A DNA stretch of 64,000 nucleotides from Candidatus Binatia bacterium (GCA_036493895.1 DASXOZ010000081.1:64201-128200), one strand, 5' to 3'; counted from the stretch's first letter, positions 53,727-62,082 are shown. A program made the numbers and translations. Notes: generated by a model from the sequence alone, not told the origin.

Positions 53727-54260
53727 TTGAGGAACGAGGCAGACTTCGCGTCACTGATGCTCGCGGCCCAGGGCGGCGACCAGGACGCGTATCGCTCGCT
53801 GCTCGAAGGGCTGCAGCCGCTGCTACGCTCCTACGTCAAGCGGCGAGTCCGCGACGAGGAAGCCGTGGCCGACATCTGCCAGGACGCGCTGCTGACGATG
53901 CACAGGGTTCGACACACGTTCGAGCCCGGTCGCGCGTTCGAGCCGTGGTTCTACGCGATCGCACGCAGCCGCTTCATCGACCACCTGAGACGGCGCCGCA
54001 GGCGCGGCGACCTGGAAGTCGCCGCCGAGGAGGCGCCCGAGCCGGTCGCCGACGGTGCGAGCGCAGGTTGGGAGCTGTTCCTCGAAGTGCTCGAGAATCT
54101 TCCCCCTGGCCAGCGCGAGGCATTTTCGCTGCTGAAGCTGGACGGACTGTCGGTGGAAGAGGCCGCCGAAAAGGCCGGCGTGACCGTCGCCGCCCTCAAG
54201 GTGCGTGCGCATCGCGCGTACGGGGCACTGCGGCGCGGGCTGCTCGGAGGCGAAACGTGA
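53727..54260 (+). CDS. ECF-type RNA polymerase sigma factor
   Basis: 177 aa from a TTG at 53727 with AGGAG eight nt upstream. Region 2 is visible as 'LLRSYVKRRVRDEEAVADICQDALLTMHRVRHTFEPGRAFEPWFYAIARSRFIDHLRRRRRR', and region 4 as 'ENLPPGQREAFSLLKLDGLSVEEAAEKAGVTVAALKVRAHRAYGALRR'. It lacks sigma-70 regions 1 and 3. Its stop overlaps the start of the DUF1109 gene (GTGA), which is the arrangement of SigF/NrsF pairs. Confidence 0.94.
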   Translation: MRNEADFASLMLAAQGGDQDAYRSLLEGLQPLLRSYVKRRVRDEEAVADICQDALLTMHRVRHTFEPGRAFEPWFYAIARSRFIDHLRRRRRRGDLEVAAEEAPEPVADGASAGWELFLEVLENLPPGQREAFSLLKLDGLSVEEAAEKAGVTVAALKVRAHRAYGALRRGLLGGET

Positions 54261-54928
54261 GCGCAGGTCCCGGCAGCACCCGCGGCAGCGGAAGTTTCGT
54301 CGACTCGCTCGTCTCCGACCTCGAGCCGGTACGACCCATTCGACTGGCGCGCATGATCACGCTCGCGCTCGTCGTCGAGGCGGCCGTCGTGCTCCTGGTC
54401 GCGTGGCTGCTCGGCGTGCGCGTCGTCGAGGCCGAGCGGCTCCATGATCCCGCGTTCGTCGGCCTGCTTGCCGCTCTCGCGCTCGGTGCCGGCGCCAGTG
54501 CGGCGGCAATGACGGCGTTGTCGATCCCGGGCCGCGACGTTCCCGCATCCTCGCGCATCGGCCTGGTCGCGCTCCCGCTGGTGCTCGCGGTGGTGGTCGC
54601 GGTGTTCTCGCCGTGGGGCGGAACCTGGAAAGGGTTCTTTGCGGTGCTGATCGAAGGTTTCGGTTGCACCAGGACCACGCTCCTCGTTGCGACTCCTGCG
54701 TGGATTGCCGGACTGCTGATGATGCGACGGCTCGGACCTCTCGATGCCGCCAGTGTCGGGCTCTTCTGTGCATCGACCGCACTGCTTGCCGCGGCGCTCG
54801 TCGTGCAGATGGGCTGCGCCCAGTGCGACTCCTGGCACATCGCGCTTGCTCACTACCTGCCGGTCGCGCTTGCGGCATCGGTCGCCGCGCTTCTCTCGCC
54901 GCTTTTGTTGCGCTCGCCTCCGCGGTAG
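54257..54928 (+). CDS. NrsF-type (DUF1109) membrane anti-sigma factor
   Basis: 223 aa from a GTG coupled to the sigma factor. Six membrane helices follow a short cytoplasmic N-terminus ('FVDSLVSDLEPVRPIRLARMI'), as in NrsF of Caulobacter, the membrane regulator of sigma factor SigF that responds to chromium, cadmium and oxidative stress through Cys residues. Cys are kept here in 'GFGCTRTT' and 'MGCAQCDSWHIALAHYLP'. It presumably holds the sigma factor at the membrane until a metal or redox signal arrives. Confidence 0.88.
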   Translation: MSAGPGSTRGSGSFVDSLVSDLEPVRPIRLARMITLALVVEAAVVLLVAWLLGVRVVEAERLHDPAFVGLLAALALGAGASAAAMTALSIPGRDVPASSRIGLVALPLVLAVVVAVFSPWGGTWKGFFAVLIEGFGCTRTTLLVATPAWIAGLLMMRRLGPLDAASVGLFCASTALLAAALVVQMGCAQCDSWHIALAHYLPVALAASVAALLSPLLLRSPPR

Positions 54929-55085
54929 CGGGCAACGCCGTCACTCGCCGAGTGCGCAATCTCAGCGTAGTTCCCCCCGTTCGAGCGACCGCATCGGCCG
55001 TTGCGATCCCGCTTCACCCACCGGGGGGCTTTGTCTTGCAACCACGCCGCAGCTATTTGCCGAGGACCCGGCGGAGCGGGGTTTC

Positions 55086-55778
55086 ATGACGCCAGAAGTT
55101 TCCGTTTCGATCGACGAAGGCATCGCGACCGTCGCAGTGGACGACGGCAAGGCCAATGCGCTGTCGATGAACGTGCTCGACGGGCTCGAGGCCGCGCTCG
55201 ACCGCGCGGAGCGCGAACAGGCGGCGGCGATCGTGATGCACGGCCGCGCAGGCCGGTTTTCGGCGGGTTTCGACCTCACCGTGATGATGGGCGGCGCTCG
55301 CGAGCGGCGCGTGCTCGTCGAAAAAGGCGCGCGACTGTTCCTGAGAATGGCCGACTTCGCGCGACCGATCGTCGTCGCGTGCACCGGTCATGCGCTGGCG
55401 GCCGGGGCGGTGTGGCTGACGTCGGTGGACTGGCGCATCGGCGCCGATATCGACGCGAAGATCGGCCTGAACGAGGTCGCCATCGGCCTGCCGTTGCCGG
55501 TGTTCGCACTGGAGCTGGCACGCGAGCGCTTGTCGAAGCGACATTTCCTCGCTGCCACGGTTCACGCCCGCATCTATTCGCCCCGCGACGCCGTCGACGC
55601 GGGCTACCTTGACGACGTCGTCCCCGCCTCCGAGCTGCTTGCGGCTGCGCGCTCGAAGGCTGCCGCCCTTGGCGCGCTGAAGGAGCCGGCCTACTCGCTG
55701 ACGAAGAGGTCGGCGCTGCGCGCGACGTTGCGCCACATCCGCGACACGCTCGAAGAAGACATGGACAGGATCGGGTAG
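55086..55778 (+). CDS. Crotonase-family enoyl-CoA hydratase/isomerase
   Basis: 230 aa from the ATG at 55086. 'AIVMHGRAGRFSAGFDL' forms the oxyanion hole, and 'VVACTGHALAAGAVWLTSVDWRIGADIDAKIGLNEVAIGLPLP' is the second crotonase motif, with Glu in 'LNEVAIG' but no Glu at the first acid position (A-G-A-V). It is shorter than usual at the N-terminus. The gene begins a run with the PNPOx-like, selenoprotein and M20 genes. Confidence 0.9.
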   Translation: MTPEVSVSIDEGIATVAVDDGKANALSMNVLDGLEAALDRAEREQAAAIVMHGRAGRFSAGFDLTVMMGGARERRVLVEKGARLFLRMADFARPIVVACTGHALAAGAVWLTSVDWRIGADIDAKIGLNEVAIGLPLPVFALELARERLSKRHFLAATVHARIYSPRDAVDAGYLDDVVPASELLAAARSKAAALGALKEPAYSLTKRSALRATLRHIRDTLEEDMDRIG

Positions 55779-55785
55779 GGCACCG

Positions 55786-56340
55786 ATGGAGCTTTTCGAC
55801 AGCATCACCGACGAGCTTGCGGCATTCATCGCCGAGCAGCCTTTGTTCTTCGTTGCAACCGCGCCGTCGGACGGAGGCCACATCAACCTGTCGCCGAAAG
55901 GGCTCGACACGCTGAGGGTGATCGATCCGCGCACGGTCGCCTGGCTCGATCTCACGGGAAGCGGCAACGAAACCTCCGCGCACACCGCGGAGAACGGACG
56001 CCTGACGATGATGTTCTGCAGCTTCGGTGCGACGGCGCGGATCCTTCGTCTCTACGGCCGCGGACGCACGGTGCTTCCGTCCGACGCGGAGTTCGCGCGC
56101 CTGAGGCCGCAATTTGGTGCGGCGCTGCCCGGAGAGCGCCAGATCCTCGTGCTCGAAGTCGTGCGCGTGCAGACGTCGTGCGGCTACGCCGTGCCGCGCC
56201 TGGACAACCCGCGATCGCGCGACACGCTGCTGCGATGGGCGGAGAACAAGGGTCCCGATGGTGTCCGCACCTACCAGCAGGCGAAGAACACCGTCAGCAT
56301 CGACGGCCTCCCCGCGCCGATCGCAGCGAAGAAAAGCTGA
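55786..56340 (+). CDS. Pyridoxamine 5'-phosphate oxidase-like flavoprotein
   Basis: 184 aa, seven bp after the crotonase gene. 'AEQPLFFVATAPSDGGHINLSPKGLDTLRVIDPRTVAWLDLTGSGNETSAH' is the typical opening of the PNPOx-like split-barrel group, and 'GYAVPRLDNPRSRD' and 'LLRWAENKGPDGVRTYQQAKN' its end. The FMN-dependent substrate is unknown; it is not a pdxH orthologue, which is present elsewhere in the window. Confidence 0.9.
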   Translation: MELFDSITDELAAFIAEQPLFFVATAPSDGGHINLSPKGLDTLRVIDPRTVAWLDLTGSGNETSAHTAENGRLTMMFCSFGATARILRLYGRGRTVLPSDAEFARLRPQFGAALPGERQILVLEVVRVQTSCGYAVPRLDNPRSRDTLLRWAENKGPDGVRTYQQAKNTVSIDGLPAPIAAKKS

Positions 56341-56412
56341 GCGGCAGCACCGTTCCCGCGCTGATCGCGACGTCCTTGCCGTCGCACCGACGAGGTGACA
56401 GCATCCGCCGCG

Positions 56413-57033
56413 ATGCCTGTCGTCGTGCGCTTTACCGTCTGGTCGGACGTCCTTTGACCCTGGTGCTACAACGCGGCCGTGTGCCTCGAACGAGTCCAGC
56501 AGGATGTCCGTGACGTCGCCCGCCTCGAGCTGGTGTGGAAGAGCTATCTTCTGCGCCCGTACGCGGAGCCGAAGCCGCTCGATCGATTCCGCCGCTACAC
56601 CGAGTCGTGGATGCGTCCCGCTGCGCATGCCGATGCCGGAGAGTTCCGCGTCTGGGCCACCGACGAGAGCCCGCCGTCGCACTCGGTCCCGTCGGCCGTT
56701 GCCGTCAAGGCCGCGGCGAGGCAGGACGCGTTCGATCGCTACCATCGTGCCCTGATGCACGCGTACTTCGCTCGCAATCTCGACGTCAGCTCGCGCGCGA
56801 CCATTCTCGCCGTTGCCGAAGAGTGCTCGATCGACCTCGGGCTTTTCGAGCGTGACCTCGACGACCCTGCGCTGGCGCGTCTCGTCGGGGACGAGCACAA
56901 CGAAGGCATCGGTCTCGGCATCAGCGGCGTGCCCTGCGTCGTGCTCGACGGCGGGTTCCAGCTTCCCGGCGCGCAGGAACGTGCCGTCTACGCCCGCATC
57001 GTCCATCGCCTCGTCAGCCAAGGAACCGCATGA
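56413..57033 (+). CDS. DsbA-family selenoprotein, U-P-W-C active site
   Basis: 206 aa if the in-frame TGA at 56455-56457 is read as selenocysteine. The N-terminus M-P-V-V-V-R-F-T-V-W-S-D-V-L-U15-P-W-C18-Y fits the first strand and active site of FrnE/DsbA-type oxidoreductases (normally D-x-x-C-P-W-C-Y). The rest continues without interruption: 'LVWKSYLLRPYAEPK', a helical domain, and the cis-Pro loop 'GISGVPCVVLDGGFQLPGAQ'. Translation from the GTG at 56479 would lose the whole active site. A SECIS-like hairpin follows. It probably catalyses thiol-disulfide exchange. Its stop overlaps the M20 start (ATGA). The alternative, a point-mutated pseudogene, is discussed in the findings. Confidence 0.85.
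56472..56488 (+). promoter_or_regulatory. Putative bacterial SECIS element
   Basis: CGCGGC and GCCTCG pair around the loop CGTGT, with one C-T mismatch at the fourth base pair from the loop. The loop begins 20 nt after the TGA and has G at its second position, which meets the usual rules for bacterial SECIS elements (loop 16-37 nt from the UGA, G among its first two bases). The structure has not been tested by computation. Confidence 0.6.
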
Positions 57034-58226
57034 GCGTACTCGTCGGTGATTTTCCGCTCCTTTCGTCGCTTCGCGAATACGGCAGCGGGCTTTCCGAGCG
57101 CCTCGTCGCCAACCGCCGGCGCATCCACGAATTCCCCGAGCTCGGGCTCGATCTTCCGCGCACCCAGGCGGTCGTGCTCGAGCAACTCGAGCGCATCGGC
57201 GTCGATTCGGTCCGCATGGGCACGGCGCTGACGTCAGTGGTCGCCGAAGTGCGTGGCAGCGCCGCGCAGTCGTCGCGCTGCGTGGCTCTTCGCGCCGACA
57301 TGGATGCGCTGCCGCTGCGCGAGCACAACGAGCTCGGGTTTTCGTCGCGCAACGCCGGCTGCATGCACGCGTGCGGCCACGACGCGCACGTCTCGATGCT
57401 TCTCGGCGCAGTGGAGCTGCTGGCGTCGATGCGCGACCGCTTTGCCGGCACCGTGCGGTTCCTGTTCCAGCCTGGAGAAGAGGGCTTCGGCGGCGCGCGG
57501 TTGATGATCGAGGAGGGCGCCCTCGACGGCGTGGACGCCGCATTTGCGCTGCACGTCGATCCGAGCACGCCGTCGGGTGTCGTCTGCGTTCGCAAATCCA
57601 CGATCATGGCCTCTGCCGACTCCTTCATGGTGACGTTCAAGGGCGCCGGAGGACACGCCTCGATGCCGCATCACGCGCGCGATCCGATTCCTGCGATCGG
57701 TCCCTTCGTCGATGGTCTGTCGCACGTCGCGGCGCGCGAGACGGATCCCGACGATCGCGTCGTATTCAGCGTCACGCAGGTGAAGGCCGGAACGACGAAC
57801 AACGTGATTCCGCCGACCGCCGAGTGCGGCGGTACGATCCGCGCTCTCAGCGCCAAAAGGCGTTCCGAGGCCCACGAGCAGCTTCGAAGGGTCGCGCGCG
57901 GCGTCGCGGCTGCGCGCGGGATCCACGTCGACGTTGCGCTTCACGAAGGGTATCCACCGACCGTCAATCACGATGCGCCCGTGGACCTCATCGCTGCGAC
58001 GGCCGAGCGCATCGGTTTGCATGTCGTCACGATCCCGTCGCCGGTAATGGGGGCCGAGGATTTCTCGTACATGCTCGAGAAGGTACCGGGTGCCTTCGCA
58101 TTCCTCGGTGCGAACACCGACGGGGCGGGACCCCTGCATTCCGACCTGATGAAGCTCGACGAGAACGTGCTGCCACTCGGCGCGTCGCTGCACGCGGCGA
58201 TTGCGCTGTCGTTCCTCGCGTCCTGA
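57030..58226 (+). CDS. M20-family amidohydrolase (hippurate hydrolase-like)
   Basis: 398 aa, start overlapping the selenoprotein stop. Metal-binding motifs are complete: 'RRIHEFPELGLDLPRTQ', 'RADMDALPLREHN', 'CMHACGHDAHVSMLLGAVELL' and 'QPGEEGFGGARLMIEEGAL'. 'VMGAEDFSYMLEKVPGAFAFLG' is the last ligand region. The family hydrolyses N-acyl amino acids such as hippurate. The coupling to a thiol-redox selenoprotein may be coincidental. Confidence 0.92.
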   Translation: MSVLVGDFPLLSSLREYGSGLSERLVANRRRIHEFPELGLDLPRTQAVVLEQLERIGVDSVRMGTALTSVVAEVRGSAAQSSRCVALRADMDALPLREHNELGFSSRNAGCMHACGHDAHVSMLLGAVELLASMRDRFAGTVRFLFQPGEEGFGGARLMIEEGALDGVDAAFALHVDPSTPSGVVCVRKSTIMASADSFMVTFKGAGGHASMPHHARDPIPAIGPFVDGLSHVAARETDPDDRVVFSVTQVKAGTTNNVIPPTAECGGTIRALSAKRRSEAHEQLRRVARGVAAARGIHVDVALHEGYPPTVNHDAPVDLIAATAERIGLHVVTIPSPVMGAEDFSYMLEKVPGAFAFLGANTDGAGPLHSDLMKLDENVLPLGASLHAAIALSFLAS

Positions 58227-58431
58227 AGCGAGCGGCCGCCAAGGGCGACGGAGTCGATCTGTCCCAAGGGACGACGACGTCGACCTGTCTGAAGGCGCGA
58301 CATCGTCGTCTCTTGTGACTGGACGACATTGTCATTCCGGGCCAATTCGACGACCACGTCCGCCGATTGCCAGCGAGTCGGCCGCCGTTCTGGCAGGATC
58401 CTGACGAAATATTGTAATCCGGGAGACGACG

Positions 58432-59238
58432 ATGACGAGCAATGCCGACCTTTTCCGCCAACTCCACTCCGGTCCGGACCTGCTGATGCTGCCGAATTGC
58501 TGGGATGCCGGCAGTGCGCGCCTGCTCGAAAGCCTCGGAGCGCGGGCGGTCGCGACGACGAGCGCAGGGCTCGACTGGTCCCGGGGCTACCCCGACGGCA
58601 ACCACCTTCCGGTCGCAGAGCTGGTTGCTGCCATCCGCGCCATCGCGCGCGTGATCGACGTCCCGCTCACGGTGGACATGGAAGCCGGCTATTCCAATGA
58701 GCCTGGCGAAGTGGGCGATACGGTTGCGGCCGTCGTTGATGCAGGCGCAGTCGGCATCAACCTCGAGGACGGCACGGCGCCGGCTGAGCTTCTCGCGCGA
58801 AAAATTGCCGCGGCCAGGCGCGCCGCCGAAGTGGCCGGTGTTGCGCTGTTCATCAACGCGCGCACGGATGTCTATCTGAAGGACCTCGCGCCCGAAGACA
58901 GGCGGCTCGAGGAGACACTCGCGCGTGCGACGATGTATCGCGACGCGGGAGCCGACGGGCTGTTCGTGCCGAAGCTCACGCTCGAGAGCGCAGTTCGCGA
59001 AGTGGCCGCACGCGCGAAGATGCCGCTGAACGTCCTGTTATGGCCGGGACTTGCGCGCCCCGCGCGCCTTCGCGAGCTCGGCGTGCGCCGGCTCAGCTCC
59101 GGTGCAGCGATCGCGCAGGCGGCCTGGACGCGGGCCAGGACTTTTGCCACGGCGTTTCTCGCCGGGGAAGAGGATCCCCGTGCCGAGGCTGCGGTGCCGA
59201 CGTCGGAGATCAATGCGCTTTTGGCGCAGCGGATGTAA
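58432..59238 (+). CDS. Isocitrate lyase/PEP mutase-family enzyme
   Basis: 268 aa with GGGAG nine nt before the ATG at 58432. 'LLMLPNCWDAGSARLLESLGARAVATTSAGLDWSRGYPDGN', 'PLTVDMEAGYS', 'AGAVGINLEDG' and 'FINARTDVYL' match the oxaloacetate decarboxylase/PEP-mutase-like subfamily of the isocitrate lyase superfamily. It probably cleaves or decarboxylates a 2-hydroxy or 2-oxo acid; exact substrate unknown. The lyase K-K-C-G-H box is absent, so it is not isocitrate lyase itself. Confidence 0.92.
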   Translation: MTSNADLFRQLHSGPDLLMLPNCWDAGSARLLESLGARAVATTSAGLDWSRGYPDGNHLPVAELVAAIRAIARVIDVPLTVDMEAGYSNEPGEVGDTVAAVVDAGAVGINLEDGTAPAELLARKIAAARRAAEVAGVALFINARTDVYLKDLAPEDRRLEETLARATMYRDAGADGLFVPKLTLESAVREVAARAKMPLNVLLWPGLARPARLRELGVRRLSSGAAIAQAAWTRARTFATAFLAGEEDPRAEAAVPTSEINALLAQRM

Positions 59239-59323
59239 TTTCCAATCGGAGAGAAAACTCGTAACTTGTGACCGCTTCCTGTGGCGTCATCTGCGCAAGA
59301 GGCCGAAAAAACCGGGCGATCCG

Positions 59324-59566
59324 CTACTCGCGCTTCGCCTCCTCGTAGAGGAATTCCGGCGCGAGATCCGCGCCGTTCGGCCAGACAATGGTGTGCAGCT
59401 CCGGATCGAGCCGGAATTCCCGGAACGCTTTCGGATCGCGAAGTGGCTCGAACATTTCGCCCCACAGCTCGGCTTCGAGATCGATCTCGCCACGGGTACC
59501 GTCGTCGAACGCGAGCTCGATCCTGTATCCGCCGAGATGCCGAGCGTGAGTAAGATGTGGGGTCAT
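59324..59566 (-). CDS. DUF2442 protein
   Basis: 80 aa from the ATG at 59566. 'GYRIELAFDDGTRGEIDLEAELWGEMFEPLRDPKAFREFRLDPELHTIVWPNGADLAPEFLYE' is a full DUF2442 domain. It begins four bp after the stop of the DUF4160 gene, a pairing seen in many bacteria; a toxin-antitoxin or regulatory role has been suggested for such pairs but is not shown. An open frame extends to 59656 with no family match. Confidence 0.9.
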   Translation of the reverse strand: MTPHLTHARHLGGYRIELAFDDGTRGEIDLEAELWGEMFEPLRDPKAFREFRLDPELHTIVWPNGADLAPEFLYEEAKRE

Positions 59567-59570
59567 GACG

Positions 59571-59948
59571 CTACTCCAGCGGATCGATTCTCTTGAGCGG
59601 CTCTCGTCGCTGCGCGCGTTCCCAGTCGTCGAGCAGTTCCCGGCGGTGCCGGTCAAGCCATTCGAGGACCAGCTTCTGGGCGCGGCCCGGCACTGTCCCG
59701 CTCACGACCTCGCCGGCTCGGATGCTAAAGCAGATTTCCGAGTCGTGGTAGCGGGCGTAAAAACGCGGGGGCTGATGCTCGCGATAATACATCGCGATGA
59801 CGATCCCGAAGAAACGTGAAATTTTCCGCCGTGGTGCACTGCTGCACCACGACGACGCATCAGCGCTACTGCAGGAAACTCGTATTTTGCGGCGTTGCCG
59901 GCCAGGCCGGCGACGCACTTCGCGGCGGAGTTCAGGGGCATCCTGCAC
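59571..59948 (-). CDS. DUF4160 protein, start unclear
   Basis: The frame ends at 59571. From 59822 down it reads as a DUF4160 domain ('ISRFFGIVIAMYYREHQPPRFYARYHDSEICFSIRAGEV' to 'LVLEWLDRHRRELLDDWERAQRREPLKRIDPL'). Family members normally begin a few residues before this with Met, but here the nearest upstream Met is at 59948, about 40 codons away, and the next is at 59773 inside the domain. It may start at a non-standard codon such as the ATT at 59822. It is paired with DUF2442. Confidence 0.65.
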   Translation of the reverse strand: MQDAPELRREVRRRPGRQRRKIRVSCSSADASSWCSSAPRRKISRFFGIVIAMYYREHQPPRFYARYHDSEICFSIRAGEVVSGTVPGRAQKLVLEWLDRHRRELLDDWERAQRREPLKRIDPLE

Positions 59949-60039
59949 GCCGGGGGCGTGGAGACCGTCAAGCAGTTGCGTGCCGCGAGAGGCTCGGTGC
60001 GTGTTGAAATTCTACGATCGCGCGGCCGCGTGGTGTCCG

Positions 60040-60675
60040 TCAGCCGACCTTTGGTACCGACATCCCGCGCACCACGGCTTCTCGTGCACCGAGGCGCACC
60101 AGCCATGCTCCGATCGCCGGTATTCCGGCAACCTTGTCGGGCATCATCGCCGAGAACGGCGTCCATGCGGCCGCGATCCACGGATAGCTGGCCATGTCGG
60201 CGATCGAGTATTCGCCGGCGATGAAATCGCGACCGCCAAGCGCGCCGTTGAAGACCGTCATGAGGCGCAGCGATTCATCGAGATAGCGCTGAATAGCCGG
60301 CGCGAGTTTTTCGGGCGCGTTGTTCATCCAGTAATTGACCTGGCCGAGGAACGGCCCGATGCCGCTCATCTGGAACATCAGCCATTCCATCGCCACCGCC
60401 CGCGCGCGCGGCTCGCTGGAAAGGAATCGCCGGTGCTGCTCCGCCAGATGAATCATGATCGCGCCCGACTCGAAGATCGCCAGCGGGCCTCCAGCCGCGT
60501 CGTGATCCACGATCGCGGGAATTTTGCCGTTCGGATTGATCGCCCGGAACTCCGGCGTGTTCTGTTCACCCTGGCCGATGTCGACCGCAATGGCGCGGTA
60601 CGGGATGCCGAGTTCTTCCAGAAGAATGGAAACCTTGCGGCCGTTCGGCGTTGTCCAGGTATAGAGGTCGATCAT
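60040..60675 (-). CDS. Glutathione S-transferase
   Basis: 211 aa from the ATG at 60675 with GGAGGA upstream. 'MIDLYTWTTPNGRKVSILLEELGIPYRAIAVDIGQGEQNTPEF' and 'NPNGKIPAIVDHD...FESGAIMIHLAE' give the thioredoxin-fold glutathione site of the YghU/YfcG-like GSTs; the all-helical C-terminal domain has 'GGRDFIAGEYSIADMASYPWI'. These act on disulfides or organic hydroperoxides using glutathione. It is divergent from the MOSC gene across 250 bp. Confidence 0.93.
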   Translation of the reverse strand: MIDLYTWTTPNGRKVSILLEELGIPYRAIAVDIGQGEQNTPEFRAINPNGKIPAIVDHDAAGGPLAIFESGAIMIHLAEQHRRFLSSEPRARAVAMEWLMFQMSGIGPFLGQVNYWMNNAPEKLAPAIQRYLDESLRLMTVFNGALGGRDFIAGEYSIADMASYPWIAAAWTPFSAMMPDKVAGIPAIGAWLVRLGAREAVVRGMSVPKVG

Positions 60676-60925
60676 GGGCGGTCCTCCGATGAGGACGTCG
60701 CTGACGTGTTTTGCGCGGCGTTGCAAGCCGGTGGCGGCCGCCGGGGCTCGGGCACGTCCGCGCGCAACGTCGATGACGAGGCTGCTTCTCGTTGATCGTG
60801 CGGCGGCCAGGTAGTCCCGCCGCCAGGCAAGGCGAATCCCGTCAGCCCCGCATTTGCGATTGCCGGATCCCGTCCGTCCGGCATCCGGGATTGCCGTGCT
60901 CCGGCAAGCCCGCTACACCGCCCGC

Positions 60926-61855
60926 ATGAGCACCGTCGGACGAATCCGCGAGATCTGGCGCTACCCGGTCAAGTCGATGGGGGGCGAGAAGCTCGATCGC
61001 TGTTCGATCGGATCCCTCGGCATTCCCGGCGACCGCGGCTGGGCTCTGCGCGACGACACCCTCGGCGAGATCCGCGGTGCGCGCCGAATGCCCGTCCTGA
61101 TGAAGTGCTCCGCGCGCTATCGGAAACCGCCGACCGAATCGGAAATTCCTCACGTCGATATCACGCTGCCCGATGGTTCGACGCTCGGCAGCGATGATCC
61201 TCAGGTGTCGGCCGTGCTGTCGCGACTGGTGGATCGACCAGTCACGCTGTGGCCCCGTCAACCGGCAAGCAACAAGGCCCACTACCGTCGTGCGCAACCG
61301 GGCGCGGCGCTGATGGCGCGCCTCGGGCGTACGGCGGCGATACGAAGGTTCTTTCTTACGATCCTGCGCGTGACCGGCATGGACGCCGACATCCGCGAAG
61401 AGATGAGCCGCGAGCCAGGCGAATCGCTGCCGGATCTGGCGGTGCATCCGGCCGAGCTGCTGGAATTCGTCTCGCCGCCCGGCACCTATTTCGATGCGTT
61501 CCCGATTCACGTCCTCACCACGGCAGCGCTCGAAGCGATGGCCACCGCGAACTCCGCGGCAATCTGGGACGTGCGGCGCTTCCGTCCGAACCTTCTGGTC
61601 GAAACTCCTGCGGGTGCGAGCGGGATCGTCGAGAACGGCTGGAGCAACCGGACTCTTGCCGTCGGTCGCATGCATCTGAGCTGCCAGATGCCGACGGTGC
61701 GCTGTGGAATGACCACGCACGCGCAGGGCGAGTTGCCCAAGGACCCGTCCGTGTTGCGCACGATCGTGCGCGACGCCGGACAGAGTCTCGGCATCTACGC
61801 CGGTATCGCCACCGCCGGTGACGTCGCGGCGGGCGACGAGGTGGAGTTGCTTTAG
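60926..61855 (+). CDS. MOSC-domain protein
   Basis: 309 aa from the ATG at 60926. The N-terminal MOSC beta-barrel ('STVGRIREIWRYPVKSMGGEKLDRCSIGSLGIPGDRGWALRD') and the C-terminal MOSC domain ('DVRRFRPNLLVETP', 'PTVRCGMTTHAQGELPKDPSVLRTI') with its conserved Cys are present. MOSC proteins bind molybdenum cofactor, as in mARC N-hydroxylamine reductases and YiiM/YcbX. Electron donors are not encoded nearby. Confidence 0.93.
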   Translation: MSTVGRIREIWRYPVKSMGGEKLDRCSIGSLGIPGDRGWALRDDTLGEIRGARRMPVLMKCSARYRKPPTESEIPHVDITLPDGSTLGSDDPQVSAVLSRLVDRPVTLWPRQPASNKAHYRRAQPGAALMARLGRTAAIRRFFLTILRVTGMDADIREEMSREPGESLPDLAVHPAELLEFVSPPGTYFDAFPIHVLTTAALEAMATANSAAIWDVRRFRPNLLVETPAGASGIVENGWSNRTLAVGRMHLSCQMPTVRCGMTTHAQGELPKDPSVLRTIVRDAGQSLGIYAGIATAGDVAAGDEVELL

Positions 61856-62082
61856 CGCGGAGTCTTCCATCCGCCGCGCCTTTCGACGATGGCGAGGCGT
61901 TTCGCGGTCCCGGCCGAATTCACCCCCTCACCGCGCGTTACTTCTGGATGCTTTTCACCTTCGACCGCCCGCGGGACAAACCGTGTTTGCGAGTCCGCGC
62001 ATCCACCTTCGCTAGCAACACCAGTTGTCGGGGCACTTTTGTTTGCGGCGTCGCATGAGCAGTACGAAGGACGGGAAAGGAC

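Noticed and set aside
54830-54850. TGGCAC followed by TTGCT as a second sigma-54 promoter.
   Set aside because: The spacing between the two blocks is seven bases instead of five, and it lies inside the DUF1109 coding sequence.
56479-57033. Annotating the DsbA-like gene from the GTG at 56479, after the TGA.
   Set aside because: It would lack the first strand and the whole CxxC active site, while the upstream frame matches the family perfectly through the TGA.
56413-57033. Treating the DsbA-like gene as a pseudogene with a nonsense mutation.
   Set aside because: The stop is TGA at the one residue where Sec is functional, the rest of the frame is intact and coupled to the next gene, and a SECIS-like hairpin follows. 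It remains the main alternative if sel genes are missing.
58253-58305. Two similar 26-bp stretches (GTCGATCTGTCCC.. and GTCGACCTGTCTG..) after the M20 gene.
   Set aside because: Identity is only moderate and there are just two copies; no structure or function is evident.
61856-62082. Possible small gene between the MOSC gene and the FAD oxidase.
   Set aside because: Open frames here have no ribosome binding site, no family resemblance and no coupling; I treat it as the region between two convergent genes.
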